From assembly GCF_014635585.1 (NCBI RefSeq), contig NZ_BMDC01000001.1, forward strand, positions 1,092,139 to 1,156,138: a DNA stretch of 64,000 bases, written 5' to 3'. Positions within the stretch are counted from its first letter, which is position 1. Each line of letters opens with the position of its first letter. Source of the DNA: Rothia aerolata. Lineage in GTDB: Bacteria; Actinomycetota; Actinomycetes; Actinomycetales; Micrococcaceae. Below the pieces are notes generated by a model. The model made no database searches, was not told where the DNA came from, and saw only the letters and a program-made list of their open reading frames with translations. A program made the position numbers and the translations under genes. This document shows positions 1 to 8,203 of this stretch, one piece after another.

Positions 1-453
1 GAGCGCAAGTCCAAGATGGACTTCACCATCCCCTACCTCGATGACAACCTGGCCCTGCTGGTTCCCGCAGATTCAGAGATCACCGGTGTTGACCAGCTGG
101 CTGGCGTGCGCACCGGTGCCCAGCAGGCGACCTCCGGCGAGGACTACGCGACTGAGGCGGGCGCCGACGTCGTGCAGTATGAGGACGCCGCTCTGATGCT
201 CTCCTCGCTCCAGACCGGCCAGGTGGATGCCGTCGTCGCGAATATTTCCATTGTCTCGGCGGCTCTGGCCGAAGACGACAGCCTCAAGCTCGCCACCGAA
301 ATTGAAACCGGCGAGCAGATTGCCGGCACGGTCTCCACTGCCAACCCCGCCATGCTGGAGCAGGCAAACAAAACCATTCAAGAACTCAAAGACACCGGCG
401 AACTCAGCAGGCTGCAGGAGCAGTGGTTGGGTCTCGACAACGAGCAGAAGTAA
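1..453 (+). CDS. Amino-acid ABC transporter substrate-binding protein, 3' part
   Basis: The reading frame is open from base 1, so the 5' end lies outside the window; 150 residues remain. The remaining part resembles the second half of a family 3 periplasmic-type solute receptor: a segment DQLAGVRTGAQQATSGEDYA followed by DAALMLSSLQTGQVDAVVAN and a final L-x-x-L-Q-E-Q-W-L helix. Such receptors deliver polar amino acids to the membrane permease and in Gram-positives are usually lipid-anchored; the anchor would be in the missing part. It is 12 bp upstream of the permease gene and on the same strand as the ATPase, so the three form one operon. The exact substrate (glutamine, cystine or another polar residue) cannot be told. 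Confidence 0.9.
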   Translation, partial: ERKSKMDFTIPYLDDNLALLVPADSEITGVDQLAGVRTGAQQATSGEDYATEAGADVVQYEDAALMLSSLQTGQVDAVVANISIVSAALAEDDSLKLATEIETGEQIAGTVSTANPAMLEQANKTIQELKDTGELSRLQEQWLGLDNEQK

Positions 454-465
454 GGTCACACATTC

Positions 466-1260
466 ATGGCAATCTCCCTCCGCAAGAAACAGCAGTACTC
501 CCGCTGGGTTCAGTACGCCCTGCTGATTGTGCTCGCCCTGGTGCTGATTGTGGTGGCCGACTGGCCCACCCTGATTCAGCAGGTTTTTAACCCGACCATC
601 ATTGCTGACCAGTTCCCCGAGGTACTGACGGTCGCGCTGAAGAACACCATTATCTACACCCTGCTGGGCTTTGCCCTGGGCCTGACCCTGGGTATTCTTC
701 TGGCGCTGATGAAGATTTCTTCGGTGGCTCCCTACCGCTGGCTCTCTACCCTCTACATCGAGCTCTTCCGCGGCCTGCCCGCCCTGGTGGTTTTCCTGGC
801 CTTCGGCTACGGTATTCCGCTGGCTTTCCAGGTGCGCTTTAACTCCTATGTAACCGTGATGCTGGCACTGGGCATGGTCTCTGCTGCCTATATCGCCGAG
901 GTGTTGCGCGCCGGCCTACAGGCTGTACCCAAGGGCCAGTACGAGGCGGCCCGCACCCTGGGTATGAGCCACACCCGCGCCATGGTCACCATCATTATTC
1001 CCCAGGCCTTCCGCATTGTTCTGCCCCCGCTGACCAACGAGGTTATTCTGCTGACCAAGGATTCCTCCCTGGTCTACCTGCTGGGCATGACGGTCAGCCA
1101 GTACGAGCTGGCCAAGTTCGGCCGTGAGGGTCTCTCTGCCGCCGAGGCCGGCCTGACTCCCCTGGTGGTTGCCGGTTTCTGCTATCTGATTATCACCATT
1201 CCCCTGGGTCTGCTTGCCCGCTATTTTGAAAACAAGACCAAGGCCCGCTCCCGCAAGTAA
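466..1260 (+). CDS. Polar amino-acid ABC transporter permease (HisM/GlnP type)
   Basis: Integral membrane subunit of an amino-acid importer, 264 residues, usual length for the family. Hydrophobic segments alternate along the protein, beginning with a helix at about residues 16-32. The cytoplasmic coupling loop is visible near residue 160 as YEAARTLGMS followed by IIIPQAFRIVLPPL, the EAA-type motif that contacts the ATPase. The N-terminus is basic (RKKQQ) and the C-terminus is also basic (NKTKARSRK), placing both ends in the cytoplasm. AAGGT about ten bases before the ATG serves as ribosome binding site. It sits between receptor and ATPase genes with short gaps. Substrate specificity is not readable. 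Confidence 0.94.
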   Translation: MAISLRKKQQYSRWVQYALLIVLALVLIVVADWPTLIQQVFNPTIIADQFPEVLTVALKNTIIYTLLGFALGLTLGILLALMKISSVAPYRWLSTLYIELFRGLPALVVFLAFGYGIPLAFQVRFNSYVTVMLALGMVSAAYIAEVLRAGLQAVPKGQYEAARTLGMSHTRAMVTIIIPQAFRIVLPPLTNEVILLTKDSSLVYLLGMTVSQYELAKFGREGLSAAEAGLTPLVVAGFCYLIITIPLGLLARYFENKTKARSRK

Positions 1261-1293
1261 CCCGCTTTAGCACTTCAGTTTTAAGGAAAATCC

Positions 1294-2085
1294 ATGTCAG
1301 TAGCTGCCGAATCTACAGCCCCCGCCCATGCCTCGGTAACCATCACCAACCTGCACAAGTCTTACGGCTCCGTTGAGGTGCTCAAGGGGATTAACATGAC
1401 CGTTGAGCCCGGCCAGGTTGTCTGCCTGATTGGCCCCTCGGGCTCGGGCAAATCAACCCTGCTGCGCTGTGTAAACATGCTGGAGACCCCCAACCAGGGT
1501 CACATTCAGGTGGCCAACCACGAGGTCACCGACCCAGACGTTGACATTAACGCCCTGCGCCAGACCATCGGCATGGTCTTTCAGCAGTTCAACCTCTTTC
1601 CCCATCTGAGCGTGCTGGAGAACTGCACCGTTGCCCAGATCAAGGTGCTCAAGCGCGATAAGGCCCAGGCCCGCGACGTCGCCCTGAAGAACCTGGCCAA
1701 GGTGGGTCTTGCCGATAAGGCAGACCGTTTTCCAGACCAGCTTTCCGGCGGCCAGCAGCAGCGCGTAGCCATTGCCCGTGCCCTGTCGATGGATCCACAG
1801 CTCATGCTCTTCGATGAGCCCACCTCAGCGCTTGACCCCGAAACTGTGGGCGATGTTCTTGCCATTATGCGCGAGCTGGCCGATGAGGGAATGACCATGC
1901 TGGTGGTTACCCACGAGATGGCTTTCGCCCGCGACGTCGCCGATCGGGTGGTCTTTATGGACGGCGGCGTGGTGGTTGAGGAGGGCACCTCCGACCAGGT
2001 GATTGGTAACCCCCAGCAGCCGCGTACCCAGGACTTCCTCTCCCGCGTACTTAACCCCACCGGGGTGGGCCTAGAGGAGAGCTAG
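1294..2085 (+). CDS. Polar amino-acid ABC transporter ATP-binding protein
   Basis: ATPase that drives the importer encoded just upstream; 263 residues. Walker A is GPSGSGKST at residues 47-55, the Q-loop lies in [12 protein letters not shown], the signature LSGGQQQR is at about 150-157, Walker B LMLFDEP at about 170, and the switch histidine is in VVTHEM. The motif [14 protein letters not shown] is typical of the GlnQ/HisP group. Start ATG has TAAGGA upstream. The stop codon TAG shares the palindrome CTAG with the stop of the convergent cupin gene, so the two reading frames end on the same four bases. Confident family call; substrate unknown. Confidence 0.95.
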   Translation: MSVAAESTAPAHASVTITNLHKSYGSVEVLKGINMTVEPGQVVCLIGPSGSGKSTLLRCVNMLETPNQGHIQVANHEVTDPDVDINALRQTIGMVFQQFNLFPHLSVLENCTVAQIKVLKRDKAQARDVALKNLAKVGLADKADRFPDQLSGGQQQRVAIARALSMDPQLMLFDEPTSALDPETVGDVLAIMRELADEGMTMLVVTHEMAFARDVADRVVFMDGGVVVEEGTSDQVIGNPQQPRTQDFLSRVLNPTGVGLEES

Positions 2086-2459
2086 TGCTCGGTAGCGGGC
2101 AGGTTCACCGTGGGCTCGGGGTGGAGCTCACCGGTGAGCATGGTAACCATCACGGTGGAAGGTTCGGTTGCCGTGAGTTCGTGGAGCAGGTGGGCGGTGA
2201 GATGAATGGGCTTACCGGGCACCAGATGGAGCGTATCTCCGCGCACGGTAAAGTCCACCGCACCCTTGAGCACCTGCACCACCACCGGATGAACGCTGTG
2301 GTGCTCCTTCCAGGTTTGCCCGGTGGCAAACTCGAGAAGCACCAGGTTAGCGCCGTCCGCCTCTAAAATTTTCTTGGCCTGGGGCTTGGTTTCAAAGGGT
2401 TCCAGCTCCTTGAAGAGCTCGTTAAACTCAATGACCCTACCCTCGTGAGTTCCTGCCAC
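2082..2459 (-). CDS. Small cupin-domain protein
   Basis: Single-domain cupin of 125 residues with the chosen GTG start. Cupin motif 1 is seen as [22 protein letters not shown] and motif 2 as [17 protein letters not shown], so the usual metal-binding histidines (HHxxH and the later H) are present. It may bind a metal and a small ligand, but no substrate can be named. I chose GTG at 2459 because AAGGAGG lies five bases upstream; an in-frame ATG at 2483 would add eight residues but has no such site. It converges on the ABC ATPase gene and shares the CTAG stop. Nothing in the sequence ties it to menaquinone synthesis. Confidence 0.82.
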   Translation of the reverse strand: MAGTHEGRVIEFNELFKELEPFETKPQAKKILEADGANLVLLEFATGQTWKEHHSVHPVVVQVLKGAVDFTVRGDTLHLVPGKPIHLTAHLLHELTATEPSTVMVTMLTGELHPEPTVNLPATEH

Positions 2460-2540
2460 GGTGGCCTCCTTCTGCCCGCCCATTACATATCTTGCGTTTA
2501 ATATGCTAATTAAAGCGGAGAGATCTGTCGAGGTGTATTC

Positions 2541-4217
2541 TTAGCCAACCGCGGGCTCAACCCGCACCACCCGAACACTAAACCCATTGTCAGTCCCGAA
2601 AGAAGCTGCAAGGTTTTCCAGATCCACAGTGTGGGGGGTGGTGAAAAAACGATTGACGGTCGCCGCGAAATCGGGGTGGGCGCCCAGCTCCCCGTGTTCC
2701 AGGGTGGCAAAGATTCCACCGCCGCGGTCATCCAGCACATCCACCTGAACCCGGGGCTTTTCTTCGAGCGGGCCAATGTTCATCGACATGGCATCGTGGA
2801 TAAAGGTGAGGTCGCCGCAGAGCACCCGCACCGGCAGGGGCTCTCCCCTGGCGCCGTCCACGCCCGCCAAGGAAATACCGGCCGCCACCGCCAGAGTGCC
2901 GTCAATTCCGGCGAGACCGCGCGAGGCCAGCACCTCGGGCGCCCGCTGCCCACTCGGTGCAATCGCATCGAGGTCGCGAATCAGGTTGGAGGAGCCCGAA
3001 AGTAAAATCTCGCCCTGTTCCAGGGCAGATTCCCAGGCCTCTAAGGCCAGCGACATACCGGCGGCCCGGCCAAGACTCTCACCGTCTGACCGGAATCTCT
3101 CCACCTGCTCCATCAGCTGAGCCCGCCGTTGCGCCCCGGCTACCTGCCAGGAGTTCAGCCAGGCCTCGCTACCGCGACCGGCAAATTCCGCCAGCTCGCC
3201 CAGTGAGGAAAAGGCGCGCTCGCGGCGTCGTCCCTCCTCAAACCAGCTGGGCTGAACCGGGGCGAAAATCGCAGATTCCTTGGACTCATCCGCCAGCAGC
3301 GAGGCAATCGGGCGTGAGAGGGTGGGGTGGCCGAAGAGAACCACTCGGTCAATACGGTCGCCCAGCTCACCGGCAAGCACCTCGCGGTAGGCCTCAATAG
3401 CAACCTCAGAAAAGCGCGCCCCCGAGGAGGGCTCAGCCAACAGGGGCAGGTTCAGGGTCTGCGCAAATTTCTGGGCAACTTCTCCTGCGCCGTCACCGGC
3501 GACCACCACGGTTTTGCGCTCGGGCAGATTACTTGGAACTTGCCCCTCACCAGCCAGATCAGGGTGGGCCAGGCTGGGTGCCTGGGCACCGCGCAGACTC
3601 TGCGCCCACTGCTTCAACAGCGGGGCAGCTGAAAAATCAGGGGTCAGCGGAGTGTCAAAAGCGAGGTTGAGGTGCACCGGCCCGCGCGCTTGTAAGGACG
3701 CCTCCGACCAGTCTTGTTCGCTCCGGCCAGCAACCAGAGAGATAGCCCGACTCAACAACCGAGTCTGTTCTCCCGGAGTCTCTTCGGGGTAGCTGGTGAG
3801 GTCTACTTCTGCCCGCACAAAATTGCTGAACATGCCCGCCTGGCGGGTGGTCTGGTTAGAGCCGGTTCCGCGCAGGCGCTCGGGGCGGTCTGCGGTCAGG
3901 AGCACCAGGGGAAGCCCCGAGTGATAGGCCTCCATGACGGCGGGGAGCAACTCGCCCACAGCAGTTCCGCTGGTGGTCACAATACCCACCGGCTCCAGGG
4001 TCTTTTTCGCCAAACCCAGCGCGGTAAAGCCCGCGCTGCGCTCGTCAATCCGCACATGGGTTTTTACCACCTTCTCCTGATCCAGAGCCGCCAGCGCATA
4101 GGTCAGCGGGGCAGAGCGGGAGCCGGGCGAAACCACCAGGTGGCGCATACCGGCGCGCACCAGGGAGTCGAGCACAGAGAGGGCGGAAAACATTGAGGCG
4201 GGAACTGGAGAAGTCAT
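2541..4217 (-). CDS. menD: 2-succinyl-5-enolpyruvyl-6-hydroxy-3-cyclohexene-1-carboxylate synthase (MenD)
   Basis: Thiamine-diphosphate enzyme of menaquinone synthesis that joins isochorismate and 2-oxoglutarate-derived succinic semialdehyde. The N-terminal pyrimidine-binding domain begins with LVVSPGSRSAPLTYALA, then TSGTAVGELLPAVMEAYHSG and LVLLTADRPERLRGTGSNQT, all MenD hallmarks. The C-terminal cofactor motif is CGDLTFIHDAMSMN, the GDG-N-like metal site. Length of 558 residues is normal. The track of upstream bases TAAAAT ends seven bases before ATG 4217 with no Shine-Dalgarno, suggesting a leaderless message; a GTG one codon earlier is the alternative. menC follows upstream on the same strand about 660 bp away, so they are probably separate transcripts. 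Confidence 0.95.
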   Translation of the reverse strand: MTSPVPASMFSALSVLDSLVRAGMRHLVVSPGSRSAPLTYALAALDQEKVVKTHVRIDERSAGFTALGLAKKTLEPVGIVTTSGTAVGELLPAVMEAYHSGLPLVLLTADRPERLRGTGSNQTTRQAGMFSNFVRAEVDLTSYPEETPGEQTRLLSRAISLVAGRSEQDWSEASLQARGPVHLNLAFDTPLTPDFSAAPLLKQWAQSLRGAQAPSLAHPDLAGEGQVPSNLPERKTVVVAGDGAGEVAQKFAQTLNLPLLAEPSSGARFSEVAIEAYREVLAGELGDRIDRVVLFGHPTLSRPIASLLADESKESAIFAPVQPSWFEEGRRRERAFSSLGELAEFAGRGSEAWLNSWQVAGAQRRAQLMEQVERFRSDGESLGRAAGMSLALEAWESALEQGEILLSGSSNLIRDLDAIAPSGQRAPEVLASRGLAGIDGTLAVAAGISLAGVDGARGEPLPVRVLCGDLTFIHDAMSMNIGPLEEKPRVQVDVLDDRGGGIFATLEHGELGAHPDFAATVNRFFTTPHTVDLENLAASFGTDNGFSVRVVRVEPAVG

Positions 4218-4224
4218 CACAGCT

Positions 4225-4230
4225 ATTTTA
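4225..4230 (-). promoter_or_regulatory. Candidate -10 box of leaderless menD message
   Basis: On the minus strand TAAAAT is followed by exactly seven bases and then the menD ATG. No Shine-Dalgarno is present. The same arrangement recurs before menC, the glutaredoxin gene, the ArsR gene and others in this window. Inferred from spacing only; no clear -35 box is seen. Confidence 0.5.
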
Positions 4231-4259
4231 TTACCCCACCGGCTAGCGCCCTGACCAAA

Positions 4260-4415
4260 TTAGCGAGAAGTTACCGCCGAGTAATCAAAGAACAGATCCC
4301 AACGCTCCTCTTCGGTGAGCTCGGGAGTCATAAAAATCTGCTTGAAACCCTGAACAGCCTTGCTGCTGATGGACTGAACAGTTGAGTTCTGGGAAGCTGA
4401 CTGGAACAGGAACAT
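4260..4415 (-). CDS. Small hypothetical protein, 51 residues
   Basis: I do not recognise this protein. The ATG at 4415 has AGAGG with a six-base spacer on the minus strand, a good ribosome binding site, which is why I prefer it over an in-frame upstream ATG at 4484. The protein starts MFLFQSASQNSTVQ and ends ERWDLFFDYSAVTSR; it is Ser/Gln-rich at the N-terminus and acidic-aromatic at the C-terminus, with no obvious signal peptide or membrane helix. It lies between menD and menC on the same strand, 39 bp upstream of menD. It could be a real small gene or chance coding; no homologue comes to mind. Confidence 0.45.
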   Translation of the reverse strand: MFLFQSASQNSTVQSISSKAVQGFKQIFMTPELTEEERWDLFFDYSAVTSR

Positions 4416-4740
4416 GGGGTACCTCTCTGGCGCGCGTTGAGTGGGGAACCTCTTGCGTATCAGGAGATGGTGCAGAGGATTCATCCGGAGCCTTTCTGCA
4501 CAACTTATTTTCAGCAGAAAGTTTTATTCGTGAAATCAAGATTACACTCCGGCACTTTTGGGGACAAGTGCCCACAGGTATGTCGCGCCTTGCTTCTGAG
4601 ATTGACTGTATTTATTACGGAAGTCGGGAAAGCTCTTCCGTTCCTTACAGAAACCATCGTGGCTGGTCAGCCTTACCGAGACGGAGAATCCGGCTAAATA
4701 GAAGATGAAGAAAAACCAAATAAAGAAACTTTGCTACCGC
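4416..4740. other. Non-coding stretch upstream of the small ORF
   Basis: About 325 bases, more AT-rich than the flanking genes, between the small minus-strand ORF and the long hairpin element next to menC. Short ORFs run through it on both strands, but none has a good ribosome binding site or a recognisable product. It probably holds the promoter of the small ORF. Nothing else can be supported. Confidence 0.4.
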
Positions 4741-4879
4741 CAGTCAGCCCAAGCGCGCGGGTCAACTGGCATCGGGATGAAGCGACACGGGTGCGAGCTT
4801 GCGAGTACTCAGGAGTGAGCGGAATCGCGGAGCGTGCGTTTAAGGGAGGTTGACCAGCGCGCTCGGGCTGGCTAGTGGG
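4741..4879. repeat. Long form of the conserved-loop hairpin element, next to menC stop
   Basis: Two long arms pair imperfectly: the left arm around 4743-4766 contains AGCCCAAGCGCGCGGGTCAA and the right arm around 4849-4871 is its near complement (TTGACCAGCGCGCTCGGGCT), with about two mismatches. The enclosed about 80 bases begin GGCATCGGGATGAAGCG and end GAGCGTGCGTTTAAGGG. The same inner ends (GGCATCGGG and GTTTAAGGG, read as complement) form the 31-nt loops of the hairpins at 19296 and 55163, and a diverged copy of the full inner part is at 58538-58618. It abuts the menC stop codon, where it could act as a 3' end structure. Confidence 0.7.
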
Positions 4880-5902
4880 CTACTTGAGTTGCTCATAGGC
4901 TTTCTTGATTCTTTCCCTCCACCAGTGCAGGCGCTCTGCGCTGACCGCCAGGTTCTCTAGAAGCACCGAATCAGGCGTGACGTCCCGCAGCGGCAGGTAG
5001 CCGTTTTCAGCCACCAGAGAGTCCTGTACCGTATCGGCCTTCATCAGTGAAACAGTTCCCAGCCCGCAGCCAAAGGGTAGCTCCGGCAGGGACGCCGCCA
5101 GGGCAGCACCGGTTCTAATCCCCACCGACGATTCCAGGGCAGAGGAGACCACAGCGGGTAGCCCCGATTTTTCAACGATTGCCAGGGCCCGCCGCACTCC
5201 TCCCAGCGGTGCAGCTTTGACGATGAGCACATCGGCGGCCCCCAGTTCAGCCACCCGTAGCGGGTCTTCAGCCTTGCGCACCGACTCGTCGGCGGCAATC
5301 GGGGTCGAAATACCGCGCTGTCGCAGGGCCTCCCGTAGTCGGGCCAGCCCCTCAACCGAGGCCACGGGCTGCTCGGCGTAGAGCAGGTCAAACTCTTCCA
5401 GCCGAGTGAGGGCTTCGAGGGCCTGCTCGTGGTTCCAGCCCTGGTTGGCGTCAATCTTCAGTCGAGCATCGGGGGCCGCCGCCGCAACGGCGGCGACCCG
5501 GGCGACGTCGTCCTCAAGAGTCTGCCCCGCCTCCGCCACCTTAATCTTGACCTCGCGGATCTCCCCGCGGTAGTTGCTCAGCACCTGTTCCACCTGCTCG
5601 GGCGCTACCGCCGGAACCGTGGCATTGAGCGCAATAGAATCTCGCAGGGGCTCAGGGTAGCCAAGCCAGGCGGCCTCCAGCGCACCTGCCAACCAGGCCG
5701 AAGCCTCAGCGGGGCCGTACTCTAAAAATGGGGCGAATTCGCCCCAGCCCGCAGGGCCCTGAATCAGAGCGGTTTCGCGAAAGGTCACCCCGCGGAATTT
5801 CACCCGCATGGGAAGAGACACCACACGCACATTTTCCAAGATTTCGCCCAGGTCAGGAAGTTCTTTACCCTCAAAAACAGCAGGAAGCTCAACCATAGTC
5901 AT
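4880..5902 (-). CDS. menC: o-Succinylbenzoate synthase (MenC)
   Basis: Enolase-superfamily dehydratase that converts SHCHC to o-succinylbenzoate in menaquinone synthesis; 340 residues. The capping domain is N-terminal (FRGVTFRETALIQGPAGWGEFAPF). Barrel active-site elements are present in order: EVKIKV (KxK), LKIDANQGW (Asp ligand), LLYAEQPV (Glu ligand), PIAADESVRK (Asp ligand) and VLIVKAAPLGG (catalytic Lys). This pattern is typical of actinobacterial MenC. TAGATT lies seven bases before the ATG on the minus strand and there is no Shine-Dalgarno, so the message is probably leaderless; a second in-frame ATG is two codons later. A long hairpin element sits directly at its 3' end. Confidence 0.95.
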   Translation of the reverse strand: MTMVELPAVFEGKELPDLGEILENVRVVSLPMRVKFRGVTFRETALIQGPAGWGEFAPFLEYGPAEASAWLAGALEAAWLGYPEPLRDSIALNATVPAVAPEQVEQVLSNYRGEIREVKIKVAEAGQTLEDDVARVAAVAAAAPDARLKIDANQGWNHEQALEALTRLEEFDLLYAEQPVASVEGLARLREALRQRGISTPIAADESVRKAEDPLRVAELGAADVLIVKAAPLGGVRRALAIVEKSGLPAVVSSALESSVGIRTGAALAASLPELPFGCGLGTVSLMKADTVQDSLVAENGYLPLRDVTPDSVLLENLAVSAERLHWWRERIKKAYEQLK

Positions 5903-5909
5903 AAAAACA

Positions 5910-5915
5910 AATCTA
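5910..5915 (-). promoter_or_regulatory. Candidate -10 box of leaderless menC message
   Basis: TAGATT on the minus strand is followed by seven bases and the menC ATG, the same geometry as at menD. No ribosome binding site is present. No convincing -35 hexamer is seen. Confidence 0.45.
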
Positions 5916-6064
5916 CTCCCGAGCCCCTGCCTGTGGTGAATTCCCCAGGTTCATCCACTGCAGACTCCCAGGAAACCCACAAGTGAACCTGGCACAATAG
6001 GGGAGAAAACAGTGTCAGCAAGCACTACCGCAGCGGAAAAGGAAAGGTAGTTCTCTCTAGTTCT

Positions 6065-7093
6065 ATGAACAGAAACCTCGAGAATCAGCCTTACACATCG
6101 CACGAAGATACGCAGAAGACTCGTCTGCTTCCGGTATCTTCATCCGGTGCTACGCCACAGCCTGCCGTAGCGGCTCCCCCATTAGCGCAGCCCGGGCAGG
6201 AGGCTCCCCTCGCTGACCACCGGCGCAGAACCCGGCCCACCACCTGGGTTATTCTTCAGCACCTTCTGGCTCTGATTCTTCTGGGCGGACTCTTCGTTCT
6301 CTCCCTGTATTTCTTCACCCAGACCGCCATTGGCCAGCAGCTCGATGAAGACTCCTTCAACGAGTTCTCCTACCAGTTCTTACGCATTCAGACCCAGACC
6401 ACCAGCCTGCTCAACCTTATTCCAGCCACCGCCGGAATTCTTGCCCTGGTGGGTCTGCTCTTTGTTCTCATCTGGAAGCACCGCTTTGTTCCGGCTGTGA
6501 TTGGCCTACTGGTGGCCCTCTGCGCCAACGGTTCAACCCAGCTCATTAAGCACTTTCTTCTCACTAAACCTGACTACGGGGTGCAAGAGGCCCTGATGAA
6601 TTCGGCCCCCTCGGGCCACACCGCCTTCGCGGCGGGAGCAGGAGCTGCCCTCTTCTTGGCCTCACCCAAGAAACTCCGTCCCACCGTCGCCGTGCTGGGC
6701 GCCCTCTTTGCTCTGGCCGCCGGTTTTTCCACCATGGTCAACGCCTGGCACCGCCCCGTCGATGTTGTCTCAGCCATTCTGCTCACGACCTTCTGGACTG
6801 TGCTGGGGCTGGGTGTACTGCGCTTTATGCGCTCCGAAGAGCTCGATATGAGTAATACCCGCTATTCCGGGCTGATTCTGGTACCCCTGCTCTCGATTGC
6901 TGGTTTCTTCTTAGGCTTCTGCACCGTGGCGCTCTACGCAGTGACCTACTTTGACCCTATTCCCGGCGGGGCGCTGCTGGCGGCAACCTGCATGATTCTC
7001 TCCGTCACCGCCTTTACCACCTCACTTCAGATTGCCCTGCTGAGGCCACAAAACAAGGTGCGGTCTGCCTACACAAAAATCTGGACCTACTAA
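6065..7093 (+). CDS. PAP2-superfamily membrane phosphatase
   Basis: Membrane protein of 342 residues with a proline-rich cytoplasmic N-terminal tail of about 75 residues followed by several hydrophobic segments. The PAP2 catalytic signature is present: KPDYGVQEALMNSAPSGH with PSGH at about residue 181, and VNAWHRPVDVV with the conserved His near 229. Such enzymes dephosphorylate lipid phosphates such as undecaprenyl or phosphatidic acid phosphates on the outer face. The first motif (usually KxxxxxxRP) is only partly kept, with KPDYGV in its place. AGGAAAGG is rather far upstream, so translation start is not certain. It is a single gene followed by a strong terminator. Substrate unknown. Confidence 0.85.
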   Translation: MNRNLENQPYTSHEDTQKTRLLPVSSSGATPQPAVAAPPLAQPGQEAPLADHRRRTRPTTWVILQHLLALILLGGLFVLSLYFFTQTAIGQQLDEDSFNEFSYQFLRIQTQTTSLLNLIPATAGILALVGLLFVLIWKHRFVPAVIGLLVALCANGSTQLIKHFLLTKPDYGVQEALMNSAPSGHTAFAAGAGAALFLASPKKLRPTVAVLGALFALAAGFSTMVNAWHRPVDVVSAILLTTFWTVLGLGVLRFMRSEELDMSNTRYSGLILVPLLSIAGFFLGFCTVALYAVTYFDPIPGGALLAATCMILSVTAFTTSLQIALLRPQNKVRSAYTKIWTY

Positions 7094-7112
7094 AGATCTG
7101 CTCTTAAAGAAA

Positions 7113-7153
7113 CCAGCCCGGGTCAGTTATTTGACCCGGGCTGGCGGTTTTTA
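7113..7153 (+). terminator. Rho-independent terminator after the PAP2 gene
   Basis: Thirteen-bp perfect GC-rich stem (CCAGCCCGGGTCA, 7113-7125, with its complement 7132-7144), six-base loop, then CGGTTTTTAT. Placed 20 bp after the PAP2 stop. The convergent MBL gene ends just beyond it, at 7161. Confidence 0.9.
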
Positions 7154-7160
7154 TCTCTCT

Positions 7161-8075
7161 TTAGAGCTGCTTACCTAAGGTAATGGGGCCGGTCAAGCCG
7201 GTTGGCTCTTCCTGGAAGCGCATGTGCGAGGGACCCTTGCCCTCTTCTTCCTGCTTCTCCAACCACTTCAGTCGGTCAAGCAGAATGCGGGTGGAGCCAC
7301 CCGAGTAGGGCAGCTTATACATGGCGGCTGTGGTAGGGCCAGCAGTGGTATTCAGGGCAGAAGCACGGATTCGGTCAATGGCATCCTGCATAGTTCCCGC
7401 CATCTTAGTGATAAAGGAACGTTCCACCGGAACTCCGTGGCCAGGAACAAACACCCGGTAGCGGTCAAGCCCAGCCAAATCGTGCAGGGTAGAGACCCAC
7501 AGCTCGGGGTAGGAATCGTCAAAAGCGGGGTCGGAACCCTGCTCGAGCAAATCGCCGGTGAAGAGGACGTCGTCAACCCCCACCAACACGTCGGAGTCAG
7601 TGTGCGCCAGCCCCAGGTAGAAGAGGGTTACCGCGCGTTCGCCAAGTTCGACCCGGGTAAAGGAGGCCCGGGTGCCGTCGCCGGGCAGGTGCTTATTCGG
7701 CACCACCAGGTGGGTGTTAGGCCCTTCGGCGTGAGCCATCTCGGGCTCAAGAGTTTCCAGGTAGTTGCGCTGCAAATCACCGTATTTTTCAATAGCGCGA
7801 GCCGCCCGAGCATGAGCCCAAAAGTCTGTGGCTCCATCTGCTTCAAAGACTGCGTTGCCCATAAACCGATCAAAATGGGCATGGGTGGTCACCACCACCA
7901 GAGGAAGTTCGGTAATACGGCGAACCGCGCGCAGAATTTCGGCTCCCTGGCGGGGGCCAGCTCCGGTATCTACGACCATCGCCCGTTCTTTACCTACGAT
8001 TAGGCCGGAGTTCAGACGATAGTTATCGGTGCTAATCAGATACACACCGTCTGAGATTTCATTAGTACGTGCCAT
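7161..8075 (-). CDS. MBL-fold metallo-hydrolase
   Basis: Metallo-beta-lactamase fold hydrolase of 304 residues. The metal motif HAHFDR is at residues 65-70, preceded by the strand-turn MVVDTGAG; later ligands are likely in GLAHTDSDVLV, FTGDLL and FVPGHGVP. The order matches subclass B-like and quinoprotein-relay-type members that cleave or hydrolyse small molecules, but no substrate can be assigned. The C-terminal 60 residues (after ALNTTAGPTT) look like a separate helical tail. TACCTT lies six bases upstream of the ATG without Shine-Dalgarno. It stands alone, convergent with the PAP2 gene. Confidence 0.85.
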   Translation of the reverse strand: MARTNEISDGVYLISTDNYRLNSGLIVGKERAMVVDTGAGPRQGAEILRAVRRITELPLVVVTTHAHFDRFMGNAVFEADGATDFWAHARAARAIEKYGDLQRNYLETLEPEMAHAEGPNTHLVVPNKHLPGDGTRASFTRVELGERAVTLFYLGLAHTDSDVLVGVDDVLFTGDLLEQGSDPAFDDSYPELWVSTLHDLAGLDRYRVFVPGHGVPVERSFITKMAGTMQDAIDRIRASALNTTAGPTTAAMYKLPYSGGSTRILLDRLKWLEKQEEEGKGPSHMRFQEEPTGLTGPITLGKQL

Positions 8076-8203
8076 ATGTTAAAGGTACTCGACTAAATTG
8101 CAGAAAAGCATATATTTCACTCTCAGGGTGTGAGGTGCGGTTATTTTCACAGGGGCATCCTCCCAGGATTTACCCCGAATTTTCCAGGGGTTAGCATGGG
8201 AGG

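Noticed and set aside
4285-4575. 96-codon minus-strand frame overlapping the small ORF
   Set aside because: Different frame from the 51-residue ORF, no ribosome site, Cys/Pro/Ser-rich without pattern.
7224-8003. 259-codon plus-strand open frame
   Set aside because: Antisense to the MBL hydrolase, which has an intact metal motif.
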